Source: Isoetes taiwanensis (Eukaryota > Streptophyta > Lycopodiopsida > Isoetales > Isoetaceae). From it: DNA of 64,000 bases. The notes under the pieces are model-generated. The model had not been told where the DNA came from. It did no database searches and saw nothing but the letters and a program-made list of their open reading frames with translations. Location of the stretch: positions 15,187,468 through 15,251,467 of the forward strand of contig JAJEKV010000005.1 of NCBI GenBank assembly GCA_021234155.1, written 5' to 3'. Positions 10,701 to 19,928 of this stretch are shown here, piece by piece; position 1 is the stretch's first letter, and the number at the start of each line of letters is the position of its first letter. The position numbers and the translations under genes were made by a program.

Positions 10701-13299
10701 ACTATGAGGGAGTGTACGAAGTTGATTGGTCATTTGCGACCAGAATTTGTATGAAGATTTAAAGATTTTAGCAAGAAACTTAGAAAACAAAATCTCTATT
10801 GAGACGGTCAAATAAATAAGTCAAGCTAAACTTGAACTAAGGTCGAACTATAACCAAAGAGGTCAAAATCAAAGCATTAATCAATGCGTATGTAAATGAT
10901 GCGGAAAACAAATATAATTTAGGCTAAGAAAATCCATTATAATAAAGCTTATGAGAGAAACAAATTGATTCAATTTTTTATATGCGCTAAGAACAACTAA
11001 CATAATTAATGCCATAACTATGTTTTATAAACATCTAGGAGTAAAATCAGAGATTAGGATGATCGGTATCTAAAGAAGTTAGAAGAAGTCAAAGGTAAAT
11101 AACAAAATTTTGTTTGTTCAAGTCGAATTCAAGCATCATAATCCAAAAATTTATTTTTTTTTGAAGAATATAGGAATATATTAAACCACTAGAATGTGAT
11201 CAAGTACAATGATAAGTGTGGTGCTAAGAAATGAAGTGCCCATCATGATTCACAATCTGTAGGAATGTCGACCAAATCTCCCGCTTAACTGTGCCAGACA
11301 AGCTTGAGACTTGGTAAGCCTGCCACAACTTATGCCTCAAGATCCAAAAATTTATTGTCATTACATGGTGAGGTATTAGTGTCTTTAATGCATATCTTGT
11401 TTCAGATTTCACTCTCAATTGTCCTACCATACAAATGGCAGTATGCATCTAGTCAAAAGTCATATGTTTTAAGCCAACTTCCTTGCCTAATAGCCATTCA
11501 TTGACACTCACATTCAAACAATAGTATGCATTTAGTCTAAAGTCACACCATGGGTGGTTGTTTGTATCAAGTCCTTGTACTACGAGGAATTGTATTATGA
11601 GTGGTTGTACTATGAGGGATTGTGCAAAGTCAATTTGGAACTTTTGATCAAATTCTTTTGTAGGAAGGTTTTAGCATAAAGATTTTAGCAAGAAACCAAA
11701 AAACTCAAATTTGCCCTAGATTTTCTAGGTATCACATGGGATCACTAAGAATCTCCTGGATCCCTCCAAGGTTCATTGACATTCTGTCAAGTTTCGTTTA
11801 GATTCCCCAAGATCCCTTGAAAATTCTCTTCGATTCTATGAAGATATACAAAGGTATTCTTAACATTTGGTAAGTATAATCTAAAATTCAATGCAAATTC
11901 ATTTAGATTGTAAGAAACAATGTTTTGTATGCAAAGGTCCTATTTTCTAACAAACTACAATGAATAATTTGACGCATTGAGAACAACGTGAGCTATACAA
12001 ACAATGTTAAATATTCAAATCCATAAGATGCAAACATTGAGTTGTTCATTCATGATTGTTATCAGCACACAAAGACACATTAACAATTTTAAGATTCCAC
12101 TAGATTTTCCAAAGGCCTTCTTACATGTAATTTCAAGATTGAAGATGGTTGTATAAGCTATTTTTGAACGATCATAGAGAAACAATAATACTATCGGTTA
12201 GCACCAACATTATTTTTTGTTGTATGTTTTTAATATTAGTATATAAAAAACTGGCTTGCTACTTGAACATTTTGCAAAATTCTAAGTTAACCTTAGCATT
12301 TATTCAGTATAGTTATGAAAGCTTATTTGTTGAACAACCTAGAGAAATTGTACCCAAATTGTGATATTTCCAATCAGCTGAATTGGAAACCTAAATTTGG
12401 AAGGGTTAGGGATACCCAACAAGTGTAAATTTGACAATTCGATGAGAATAGTACCAAAATTCCAGGACAAATGGAACCACCCAAGTACCAGCCATAAAGG
12501 CTAGTTATTACAAATAAAAATTCTTCAACGAGTGTGAGAACAATTGGACAATTTGCAGAAATAGTGCCAAATAACTTTTTTCACTATGCGCTCTTTCACT
12601 ATTGCTAACAAAAAGGCAAGAGCAACTTGATCATATCCTAGTGATGGCAATCAATCCAAATATCGTTAACCTATCTCGTAATCAAAATAAGTTAAAAACT
12701 TGAAACATGGATATATTTTTTGCTCGCTTCATCTATAATATGTTGCACTTTTACCTTCAACCCTTTTTGTTACTGATTGGCAAGATTCTAAATAGCTTTC
12801 CTTGTCCCTTAGGTGATGAATCCTAAGTTTCTTAGTTTACTTGAGTATTGCCATGTTCATTGCCATGCTCTATCTTGCATTTGGTGTCAGATAAAAAGCA
12901 TAATACCACCATCAATTTAACATGAAAACATAATGTAGAGGAAATTGCGTAGCTTTTCAATTGTTGAATCTTGATTTATACTTAGGACCAACAAAATCAA
13001 GTAGATGATTTGTAGGATAACAAAATAGTAAACAATCTGCAGCCATTGAAGCCAAGGTCATATGGAGCCTAACGACTAACTTCCCAAATCCACCCGACCT
13101 TGATGAAGAACTCATGAAAGCATATCTTTTGTTATACATGCCCACAATGCTAGCTTCATAAACGTTTTACCGTTGGATATGTGATAGATGAAGCCTCAAT
13201 GCAAAGCGCCCTTACACTCCTTTGCAAGTCAAACTATTTTTTGTTACTTATAGAAAGAACCATGAGTACGAGCTAAAGGAAGATTACCCATGGATCATC
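10701..13299. other. Non-coding stretch
   Basis: No gene is supported. An antisense peptide near 11224-11448 (containing INFWILRHKLWQAYQ) weakly resembles LINE C-terminal sequence, but too little is preserved to call. Antisense frame 12957-13145 is unrecognised. AT-rich throughout. Confidence 0.4.
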
Positions 13300-13502
13300 A
13301 GCACTCTGTTGAAGGGCGAATATGAATAGATAGAATGAGTGAGAAAAGCCCTCCCAGTAGCGAGACATATATATCTCGAGAGAGGCGTGGTACATACCAG
13401 GCGTGGTGTGCCAGAGAGCACGGTAGCCTCCCAAGGCGTGGCATGCCAAGAGGCCTGACGTACTAGAATTGTCACGTGGACATGCAGGCTTCAGTTTCAA
13501 TA
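13300..13502 (-). repeat. 3' LTR of small Copia-type element
   Basis: It matches 14671-14855 in order: GAATATGAATAGATAGAATG, GTGAGAAAAGCCCTC, GACATATATAT, a CACG/CGTGG-rich middle, ACGTGGACATGCAG and CAGTTTCAA. On the minus strand it starts TATTGAAACTG (compare TGTTGAAACT in the other copy), preceded by a purine-rich tract. The far (low-coordinate) boundary is blurred because the two copies diverge past about 13320. Many indels separate the two LTRs, so the insertion is old or the consensus is noisy. Confidence 0.65.
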
Positions 13503-13514
13503 CTCCCACTTGCC
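13503..13514 (-). other. Polypurine tract of the Copia-type element
   Basis: On the minus strand GGCAAGTGGGAG lies directly upstream of the 3' LTR start. This is the expected place and composition for the plus-strand primer. Confidence 0.5.
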
Positions 13515-14017
13515 TCAAATGTCTATACACAATTGACATATGACTTGCGGTTGATCACTAAGAATCACAAAACACCACAGTTCCTCAAACTCACATAGCT
13601 TCCACTCAGGGCTAAAACAATTTAGAGCCATTTTTCCTTGACTCTTCTTAGTCTTTCTTCTTTTCTTTTACGGACAAATAGCAATCATATGGCTAGGCTT
13701 CTTTTAATAATAACAAGTTCTTTCTCTTGGGCTGATTTGAGCAATGGCTGATTGAGATGACGAATGCTTTTCGTTATCCATGCATCCCTCCTTAAGAAGA
13801 GCTTCAATGACATCCGTAGGGTTTAAATCCTTTTTGCTTAATAGATTGAAAGACAAAGTATCATATAGTTTAGGGTAACTCCTTCATAAGTACGGCTACT
13901 CCTTCATCATCATCTCCTATTGAGACCCACTATGCTAGTCACGTTGCAATGCATTATATTCGCTATATATTGCACAACAGCTTGTTCCAATGAGCCTTAA
14001 ATCCAATAGTTTATCAT

Positions 14018-14312
14018 GCTAGAAATACCATTGTAGATTTTCCTTGTCGCCATATATGCTTTTAAGAAATGCCCACATAGATTGAGCGGTATGATAGATA
14101 GAACAGAGGGTGCCAAATTATCACCGAGACATTGTTGAATAAAAGCTCGTGCTCGCATCTCGCAGCTCCCACTTAGATGCAAAAGATCCCGCATGGGCTG
14201 GTCTTGTGGCTCGCCCATCTACAAGTAAGAAGATCCCTTTCTAACAATAAAGAATTAACTCGATCTTCCAAATATAAAACCTTTTGCCATCAAACTTCTC
14301 GATGCTTGCTGG
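14018..14312 (-). pseudogene. Copia-type gag fragment
   Basis: Read on the minus strand with one or more frame changes, the sequence gives KFDGKRFYIWKIELILY near 14312-14260 and KGIFLLVDG near 14240. It continues with RAFIQQCL-type residues and TAQSMWAFLKSIYGDKENLQW near 14090-14030. This succession (F-D-G-x-x-Y-x-x-W-K at the start, then A-x-x-M-W-x-x-L) is typical of Copia gag polyproteins (UBN2-type domain). No protease, integrase or reverse transcriptase follows before the 3' LTR. The element therefore carries gag only and depends on another element's enzymes, or is a deletion derivative. Frameshifts mean the present copy is inactive. Confidence 0.65.
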
Positions 14313-14652
14313 CGATGATATAGCTTATTGGTAGGTTGCGAGATAAAGCCATGAATTTTTTCACGTAGATTATTTGCACACGATGATTTACCCTTACACT
14401 TAATAGGTTTGCTCACGCTCTAGAGATGCTTAAAAACTCTCAACGGAATTATCAAAAAATTACCTTAATTACGTTGGTTGATGATCGTCAAGAATGGAGC
14501 GGAGCAGCCATGTTTGATCTATCCATAATCCATCAATTCTCTCAGAAATTGGTTGTTTTGAAGAGAAAGCCCAAATTGATGCTCTCACTGAAACCTTAAA
14601 ACTTGGTTATGAGTTTGCTTCTGTGTCTCTGGCTGGATCGTTTCAGATTAGC

Positions 14653-14670
14653 TCAAGGCTCACGATACCA
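14653..14670 (-). other. Primer binding site of the Copia-type element
   Basis: The minus strand reads TGGTATCGTGAGCCTTGAGC just inside the 5' LTR. The first eight bases match the usual plant initiator-Met primer site TGGTATCAGAGC, and a GAGCC follows. This fixes the element's orientation as minus. Confidence 0.65.
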
Positions 14671-14855
14671 TAGAAAAACGTAGATATACACAGTGAAGAG
14701 ACTGAATATGAATAGATAGAATGGTGAGAAAAGCCCTCACCGTAGCAGACATATATATGCCTCAGAGAGGCACGACTGTGCCAAGAGGCACAATTGTGCC
14801 AAGAAGCACGACTCACTAGGACTGTACGTGGACATGCAGAGGCTTAGTTTCAACA
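14671..14855 (-). repeat. 5' LTR of small Copia-type element
   Basis: Partner of 13300-13502, about 185 bp, beginning TGTTGAAACT on the minus strand (14855 inward) and ending next to the primer site. The interior has short GAGAGGCACGA / AAGAGGCACAA repeats. No exact 5-bp target duplication could be confirmed because the low-coordinate LTR end is unclear. Confidence 0.65.
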
Positions 14856-15563
14856 TGATGCTCCTCGTGGGTCTTATTACTCAGGAGATCGACTGTTCAG
14901 ACTCAGTTGAAGATGGCATGAAAATCCATACATACCCATTGCGACCAAAGATAATACCAACTACAGACTAATCTAGACAATGAAAATGGTGACTCAGGCG
15001 TTTAATCAATTGTTTAATCAACTATGAACTTAGACTAGCTGCCCCTTCTTCCCCAGTTGCATATCACCAGAAAAAACATTTATAAATAAGACAAAAATTA
15101 CTGGAAAGGAAAAAAATTGCAACCTTTCCATATTTGAGGCTTCGAATGTGTAAATCAATTGTCCCTTCTTGATGTACAGCCTGCCAGACTACAGAAAATG
15201 CAGAAAGCTTAGGGATTGTTCCAAAAACAACAAACATGATCAATAAAATAACAAAAAAATATTGCATAAGATATGACAATATAAAAGACAACAAAAAATG
15301 CCTCCTGCCAACATTAACTGTGCATCTTGCTTTGAATTAATGTCCACTTTCCACCTTTTCTGCCCACCATGCATTTGACAATACAATATGTGGCAAATAT
15401 GTGGCACATTCTGAGATATTAATTCTGAGATATAAAGATTGAAATTGAGAATTTTCAATTTCTATGAGGATATATGCATTCTGATAAGACAATTTTTTCC
15501 AGTATTTCATGGTTTACTAGGCAAATCACGGTATTCTTTTGCCAAAACAATTTGCACCTGCAA
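14856..15563. other. Presumed intron or upstream sequence of the DDI1-like gene
   Basis: No coding signal. It lies 5' of the ubiquitin-like exon and may be intronic. The first exon of that gene is not found in the window. Confidence 0.3.
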
Positions 15564-15803
15564 GCTCGCAGATTAATCAAGTTTAGATAGAAGCATTATA
15601 TTGTGTTGCGCCACATTGCCCTATATGGAACCTTTGAATCCTAGCAATAAGCTTACAGATTAATCAATTTTACATAAAAGCATTATATCATGCTGCGTGA
15701 CATTGCCCTATATGGACGTTTGAATCCTAACAATATGCTCGCAGATTAATCTAGGTAAAATATTATATCGTTATATGAACATTTGAATCCTAGCAATAAT
15801 CTC
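15564..15803. repeat. Tandem repeat, ~86-bp unit, 2.8 copies
   Basis: Units start at 15564, 15651 and 15737. Each contains GCTCGCAGATTAATC (or GCTTACAGATTAATC), an ATTATAT block, CATTGCCCTATATGGA (absent in the shortened third unit) and TTTGAATCCTAGCAATA. The third unit has lost about 20 bp. It lies about 100 bp upstream of the DDI1-like exon. Confidence 0.8.
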
Positions 15804-15909
15804 CCATAATCTAATAGATGCACACACGCACAAGCCTGTGCTATCACAAACCAAAGTCTCAAAAATATTGCATCGCGAATAATGTCTTAACTTCATTTAT
15901 GTTTTAAAG

Positions 15910-16040
15910 ACTCAGATCCCACTACACCAACCGCAACTACTATATCATGGGAAGGAAATCAAGAACAATCAGAAGTTGAATGGTTTGGGTATCACAGAAG
16001 GGGACTTGCTTATGCTGGTTTCATCATCTTCAAAGCAAGA
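15910..16040 (+). CDS. DDI1: DDI1-like ubiquitin-like-domain exon (isolated)
   Basis: Translation from 15910 gives TQIPLHQPQLLYHGKEI, then KNNQKLNGLGITEGDLLMLV. This matches the C-terminal half of the N-terminal ubiquitin-like domain of Ddi1/DNA-damage-inducible proteins, which shuttle ubiquitinated cargo to the proteasome and carry a retroviral-type aspartic protease further on. The exon is preceded by AG (15908-15909) after a T-rich tract and followed by GT (16041-16042). There is no stop or frameshift, so it looks functional as an exon. The retrotransposon LTR starts only 38 bp into the following intron. The protease and UBA exons are not found to the right, where a different gene begins. 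It may be a truncated gene or a fragment moved by rearrangement. Other ubiquitin-like proteins are possible, but the IPLxQxQLLYxGKE run is distinctive of Ddi1. Confidence 0.75.
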
Positions 16041-16078
16041 GTTTTCTTTGATATATGAAGTTAAATTGGTAAAGCAAC

Positions 16079-17650
16079 TGTGACGTTCCAAGTATTTATA
16101 CGGTCTACGTATAAATATATTGACACGTCACCCAATATAGATACGCCACCCTGGGGTATGATAACCTAGGGGGTTGGCCACAAGGGATTTAATTAGCTAT
16201 GTTAAATTAATTATAAAGGATAATTATCTAAACACTTGCTATTAAGTCACCTAATGGTGGGAAGGCGCCACTTGGCATAACTTGAGTAGTCACCATGGGG
16301 GTTGCTAAACTGAGCCACCAAAGGAAGCGCCACCCCCATCCAAACCCCAACTTCGACTCCGCCCAGCAAGACCAAAGAGCTAAGCCAATGAACAGCTTGT
16401 TGAACATCCCCAATCGCCAGACCCCGACTGTTCTTTGCACTCCAAGATCACAGCACTATGGAGGCACCCCCTTGACAACGGCTCCGCCCACCAAACTCTA
16501 GTTAGTGGTAGTTTAACTTGCAAATTGTAGATTAATACTTTGGTATTCTTTTCGGTCGGGTTAAGTTAAGATTAACCCTTCTTTTGGTAACTGGGAATAC
16601 TTTTTTAATTATGAATGATGCTCATTATGGAATGGTCGATGTCTCTATGAGTTAGTTCAAGTAGTTTCAAGATGTGGGTTTAAAAGGGGGTAGAGGCCTC
16701 GAGCTGGTATAGAATGCTCCCCAAAGAGTTCCTTTAACACCCTACTAGTTTCGCCTGTGCACAAGAGCCCACCGTCATAGATGCTATGGTCCGCTTAGCA
16801 CCGCATACAAGGGACACAAGGGTGAAGTGGGGTGGGGTCTTGCACCTAACATAAAAGGCTCCCCGAGACTCCTACAAAGGCTAGGGCCCGATAGCCTGGC
16901 CACCGAGGGCCGGGTATGGACCTGGGACACTGGTGTAGTGGTGTGACCCGCATGGGGCAAACCCATGCACTTTGAGTAGAATTAGGGGTGAGTAAGTTGG
17001 TAATGGATGCTAGGTCGCCGGATGCAAAGACGTATTCTCTAGCTCACCCATGGAACCACCGCGGATCCCGAAGGGGACGCCTCGACCTCGCCTCATCGGA
17101 CCTGTGTGTCATGAATCGAGTAGGCTCAAAGGGTGATACCTCGAAATCGAAGGTCTCTAAGGCTATAGCGGCTATAGCGTGAATAAACCCATCCGCAGTT
17201 TGTGCAATGTGAGGGGCGGATGGAGTGGACAACCCTAGTCGATGTTCTATGCCAGCCAACGCCATGTCAAGACTCCACCGCACGATCTCCCCGAGAGACC
17301 GTCGATCCCACCTCACTAGAGTCCGAGGGGTAGAACCCGGTTTTGGGGTGTTTCTTAGTTTTGGTGCATATTCTTTGGCCTTAGTATTTGGTTGGATCGC
17401 CACCCTTCGCGGGTGGCTATTTGTATATGATTTATGCCGTGGTGCTAATCCTTGTATTCATGCTTCCGCTGACGTAGGCTTCATCGGCGCGTAATTTAAT
17501 GACCCCTTCCGGTTCCTTCACCGGAGCCGCCTCTACGTGACGGCCCGGGTTAGATGGAGGGCTCGCCGTGGGCGCATGATGGTCGCCATGGGAGGGGAAA
17601 GTCCCGTGATGTATACTGAACGGGGTCATATATATTCGTGAGCCGCCGCA
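16079..17650 (+). repeat. 5' LTR of the chromovirus (1572 bp)
   Basis: It starts TGTGACGTTCC and ends GCCGCA at 17650, and pairs with 27201-28770 (1570 bp). Over about the first 220 bp the copies differ at only around six positions. In the GC-rich remainder they differ by numerous small indels. The interior contains open frames on both strands (for example 17044-17403 minus, 17225-17494 plus) that are not conserved between LTRs and are not genes. Confidence 0.9.
16093..16117 (+). promoter_or_regulatory. Conserved hairpin and TATA-like sequence at the LTR start
   Basis: TATTTATACG (16093-16102) and CGTATAAATA (16108-16117) are exact inverted copies around a 5-nt loop. The other LTR preserves both arms at 27215-27224 and 27230-27239 while the loop changes (GTCTA versus GTATA). 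The arm also contains a TATAAATA motif, and the following TGACACGTCACC resembles a bZIP-type site. Its role, whether promoter or integrase end recognition, is inference. Confidence 0.5.
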
Positions 17651-17654
17651 GCGT

Positions 17655-17665
17655 TGGTATCAGAG
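17655..17665 (+). other. Primer binding site of the chromovirus
   Basis: TGGTATCAGAG lies 4 nt after the LTR end. It is identical to the first eleven bases of the usual plant primer site complementary to initiator-Met tRNA. It confirms the left LTR as the 5' LTR. Confidence 0.9.
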
Positions 17666-18299
17666 ATTTGATTTTTGCTTTCGAAATCATAGCACCGGCC
17701 AAACACTAACTCCGTAAAGTGACGGTAGTTAGGAGGAGGCTAAGTTAATGTGTTGTTAGTCCTCTTTGATGTTTGGTTGGTGTTAGGTTAAATTAAGAAA
17801 TTGTAGCTTTAAAGAAGATAGGGACCGAGGGCCCAAGATTGGAAGAGTGGTAAATGTGTGGGTAGCTCAAATGGCGGGGAAAGTGGTTCTATTGGATCGG
17901 CCGTACTCAAATTACCCTAGGAATGATGTCTCGGCAGAAAATGGTCAAGGGCAGGCCGAAAATCAACTCGGCCGCTTGCCTTTTTATCTTCTTTGCGATC
18001 ATGGTGGGAGAGCCGAAAATGCGGTTGGCGCCCGGCCCGTCTGCGATGGGAGTCAACGCTGCCCCAAAAAGTCAACTTAGGCGCCGCTTGCTTTTTCAGC
18101 GAACCCCTACCGAGGTGGGAGGCGTATAATGCAGTGGCTTGCACCGACCAGTAGGTGCCGCTGTATTTCCGTCGTATAAAGTATTTTATAAAAATAAAAT
18201 AAAAAAAAAAAAAAAAGTTAAAAAAAAAAAAAAAAATTAAAATTTTTAAAGTTAACCGGGCCGTTAGAACTTCTTTTTTGTTGTTTTGTTCGCTTTAGC
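17666..18299 (+). other. Leader region with A-rich tract
   Basis: Leader after the primer site. Between 17940 and 18110 a block is loosely duplicated (GCCGAAAAT; TCAACTCGGCCGCTTGCCTTTTT versus TCAACTTAGGCGCCGCTTGCTTTTT). About 18185-18250 is an A-rich stretch with two runs of 15 or more A. No convincing coding frame is seen. The A-rich stretch followed by a C-rich leader resembles the layout at 19740-19928 that precedes the clearer gene. Confidence 0.4.
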
Positions 18300-19680
18300 C
18301 TTCAACGCCTTCGACCGCCGAACCGACGCCATCGCCATCGCCACTGCTTTCTTTCGCCACGGTGCCTTGTGAACCCTAAGCGCCTTCATTGTCGTCTCCC
18401 CTTGCCTTAAAGCGCCCTCTTTGCTGCCTCCTTATACCTTAGCGCCACGCCTATGGCCAATACCAAGAGCGCCCGGACCCTTCTACCTAACCATAGTTGA
18501 GATTTATGCCATGATCGCCTCTAAGATATGGCTACAGGCCAGCTTTCATCGACATCATTCCGGACGAAGTTGGTGAACCGGTTTGAGAATAACGATAGGA
18601 TCCCTTACCCTATCTATCATTTTTCGGAGCCATTCCCGATCCGGTGAACCTCGCCCGACTTTCTTATACCATCGCCGAAAGCAACATGACATGATCATGA
18701 TCTTCGATTAAGTTCTATCCTCCCTGAACAAGAGGGGCATACGAGAGGAGGAGGACATCAGACGTGAGGCCGATCGCATCGAGGTTTGGCCATGCGGGAA
18801 GATGACCATCGGGAAATAGAGCGAAAGTGATACAAATGCTCTGTGGAAGGGAGTACCGCAGATCTTCTGGGACGGCTTTGCCGTCGTGAGATGGCGTGGC
18901 AATCGAGGTTCCCCATACCGCTGGGATGAGGATTCCTCGCAGCTTTTATATGGGGGAAATCCCCCGTGATATCAGCATAGATTATCTGACAACCATTCAG
19001 ATCGATATGGGTCCGCGGGCCCTCACTGTACTACATTACGGGAACTTCTTCACGGGGCGCAACACAACATTTCCGCAGTTGAAGAAGATCTGAGGAGAGC
19101 CCGAGAGTTCCGGAGGAAACAGGAGAGGCTCGAACGGGAGGAGAGGGCTCGGCAGACAGGAAAGCTGAACCCGCAGGACGGAGGGGCATGAGGGAGTGGG
19201 TCGATCAATACCCACCGAGTAATACCCACTCATTAAGCACCGTGAAGAAGGCCGTGGTCCAAAAATCCCAGATCAATACAAGGAGAAATTAAAGACCGCC
19301 TGAAGCTTTTGCAAGAATACCAGCCCAGCCGGAGACAAAGGGTGGATGACTCCCCGACCAGCTGTTGGAGCCAAGAGGGTGCCTGCACCGAAGGGGCCGC
19401 CCACAAAACCTGCTCCACAAAGGAAGCCCCATCGGTACCTAATTCGCATCGTTGCCTTTACGGAGATCCGAAGTTTCGTGGTCGACCCACCGGGATACTG
19501 GAAGCTCCCCTTCCGCAGGTTGGTCCCGAGATTGCCCAGAGTTCAAGATCCACCTCCGCCTGCATCTTCGCTATTTTGCACTTCAAGAGGTCTGCGGAGG
19601 CCTATCTGGTGTGGCACTCTTTGGTGACGCTTTAACCTTTGCGCCATCCACGCAAAGAGGGTCACCATAATGCCTATGAT
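18300..19680 (+). pseudogene. Unrecognised coding-like region in the chromovirus (module 1)
   Basis: No protein family is recognised. GC content is higher than in the neighbouring leader, and purine-rich codon runs across frames suggest decayed coding sequence. Around 18735-18830 charged residues occur (EEDIRREADR; REDDHREIER). Around 19085-19190 an Arg/Glu-rich helix, likely coiled coil (REFRRKQERLEREERARQ), is followed by MREWVDQYPPSNTHSL. A Pro-rich segment lies near 19350-19580. At least four frame changes are needed to read it through. It could be an N-terminal extension of gag, a separate accessory protein or captured host sequence. Its position between primer site and gag, in the sense direction, is the only functional clue. 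Confidence 0.35.
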
Positions 19681-19734
19681 TCAGCCCTGCCTCGTAGGGA
19701 TTCGGGGAGCGCCCCTAGCATTTTGTCAAGTGGG

Positions 19735-19828
19735 TTTTCCAGTATAAATATATTTTTTTGATAATTAATAAAAAAAAATATTAAGAACCTTTTGTTTTAT
19801 TTCAAATGCGAAAATTGCTGACGTCAGC
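19735..19828 (+). promoter_or_regulatory. Candidate internal promoter: TATA-like motif and bZIP palindrome
   Basis: CCAGTATAAATATA (TATA-like core at 19743-19752) lies about 180 bp before the start codon at 19929. The perfect 12-bp palindrome GCTGACGTCAGC (19817-19828) contains TGACGTCA, the core bound by plant bZIP/TGA factors. An A-run and a T/C-rich leader follow. The location just upstream of an open frame inside the retrotransposon suggests a private promoter. This is inference from motifs only, since the palindrome lies downstream of the TATA motif. Confidence 0.4.
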
Positions 19829-19928
19829 ATAATTAAAAAAAAAAGGAGGGAGGGGGGTTAAAAGGGTTTTTAGCGTGCATTCCAATTGTTCTCTCTGTTT
19901 TTCTTGCTTCCTCCTCCCTTCTAGCGCC

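Noticed and set aside
11224-11504. LINE C-terminal fragment near 11.3 kb
   Set aside because: Only a short INFWILRHKLWQAYQ-like peptide is suggestive; not enough to distinguish from chance.
15564-15803. CRISPR array
   Set aside because: Units are adjacent without unique spacers, and the genome is eukaryotic; it is a tandem repeat.
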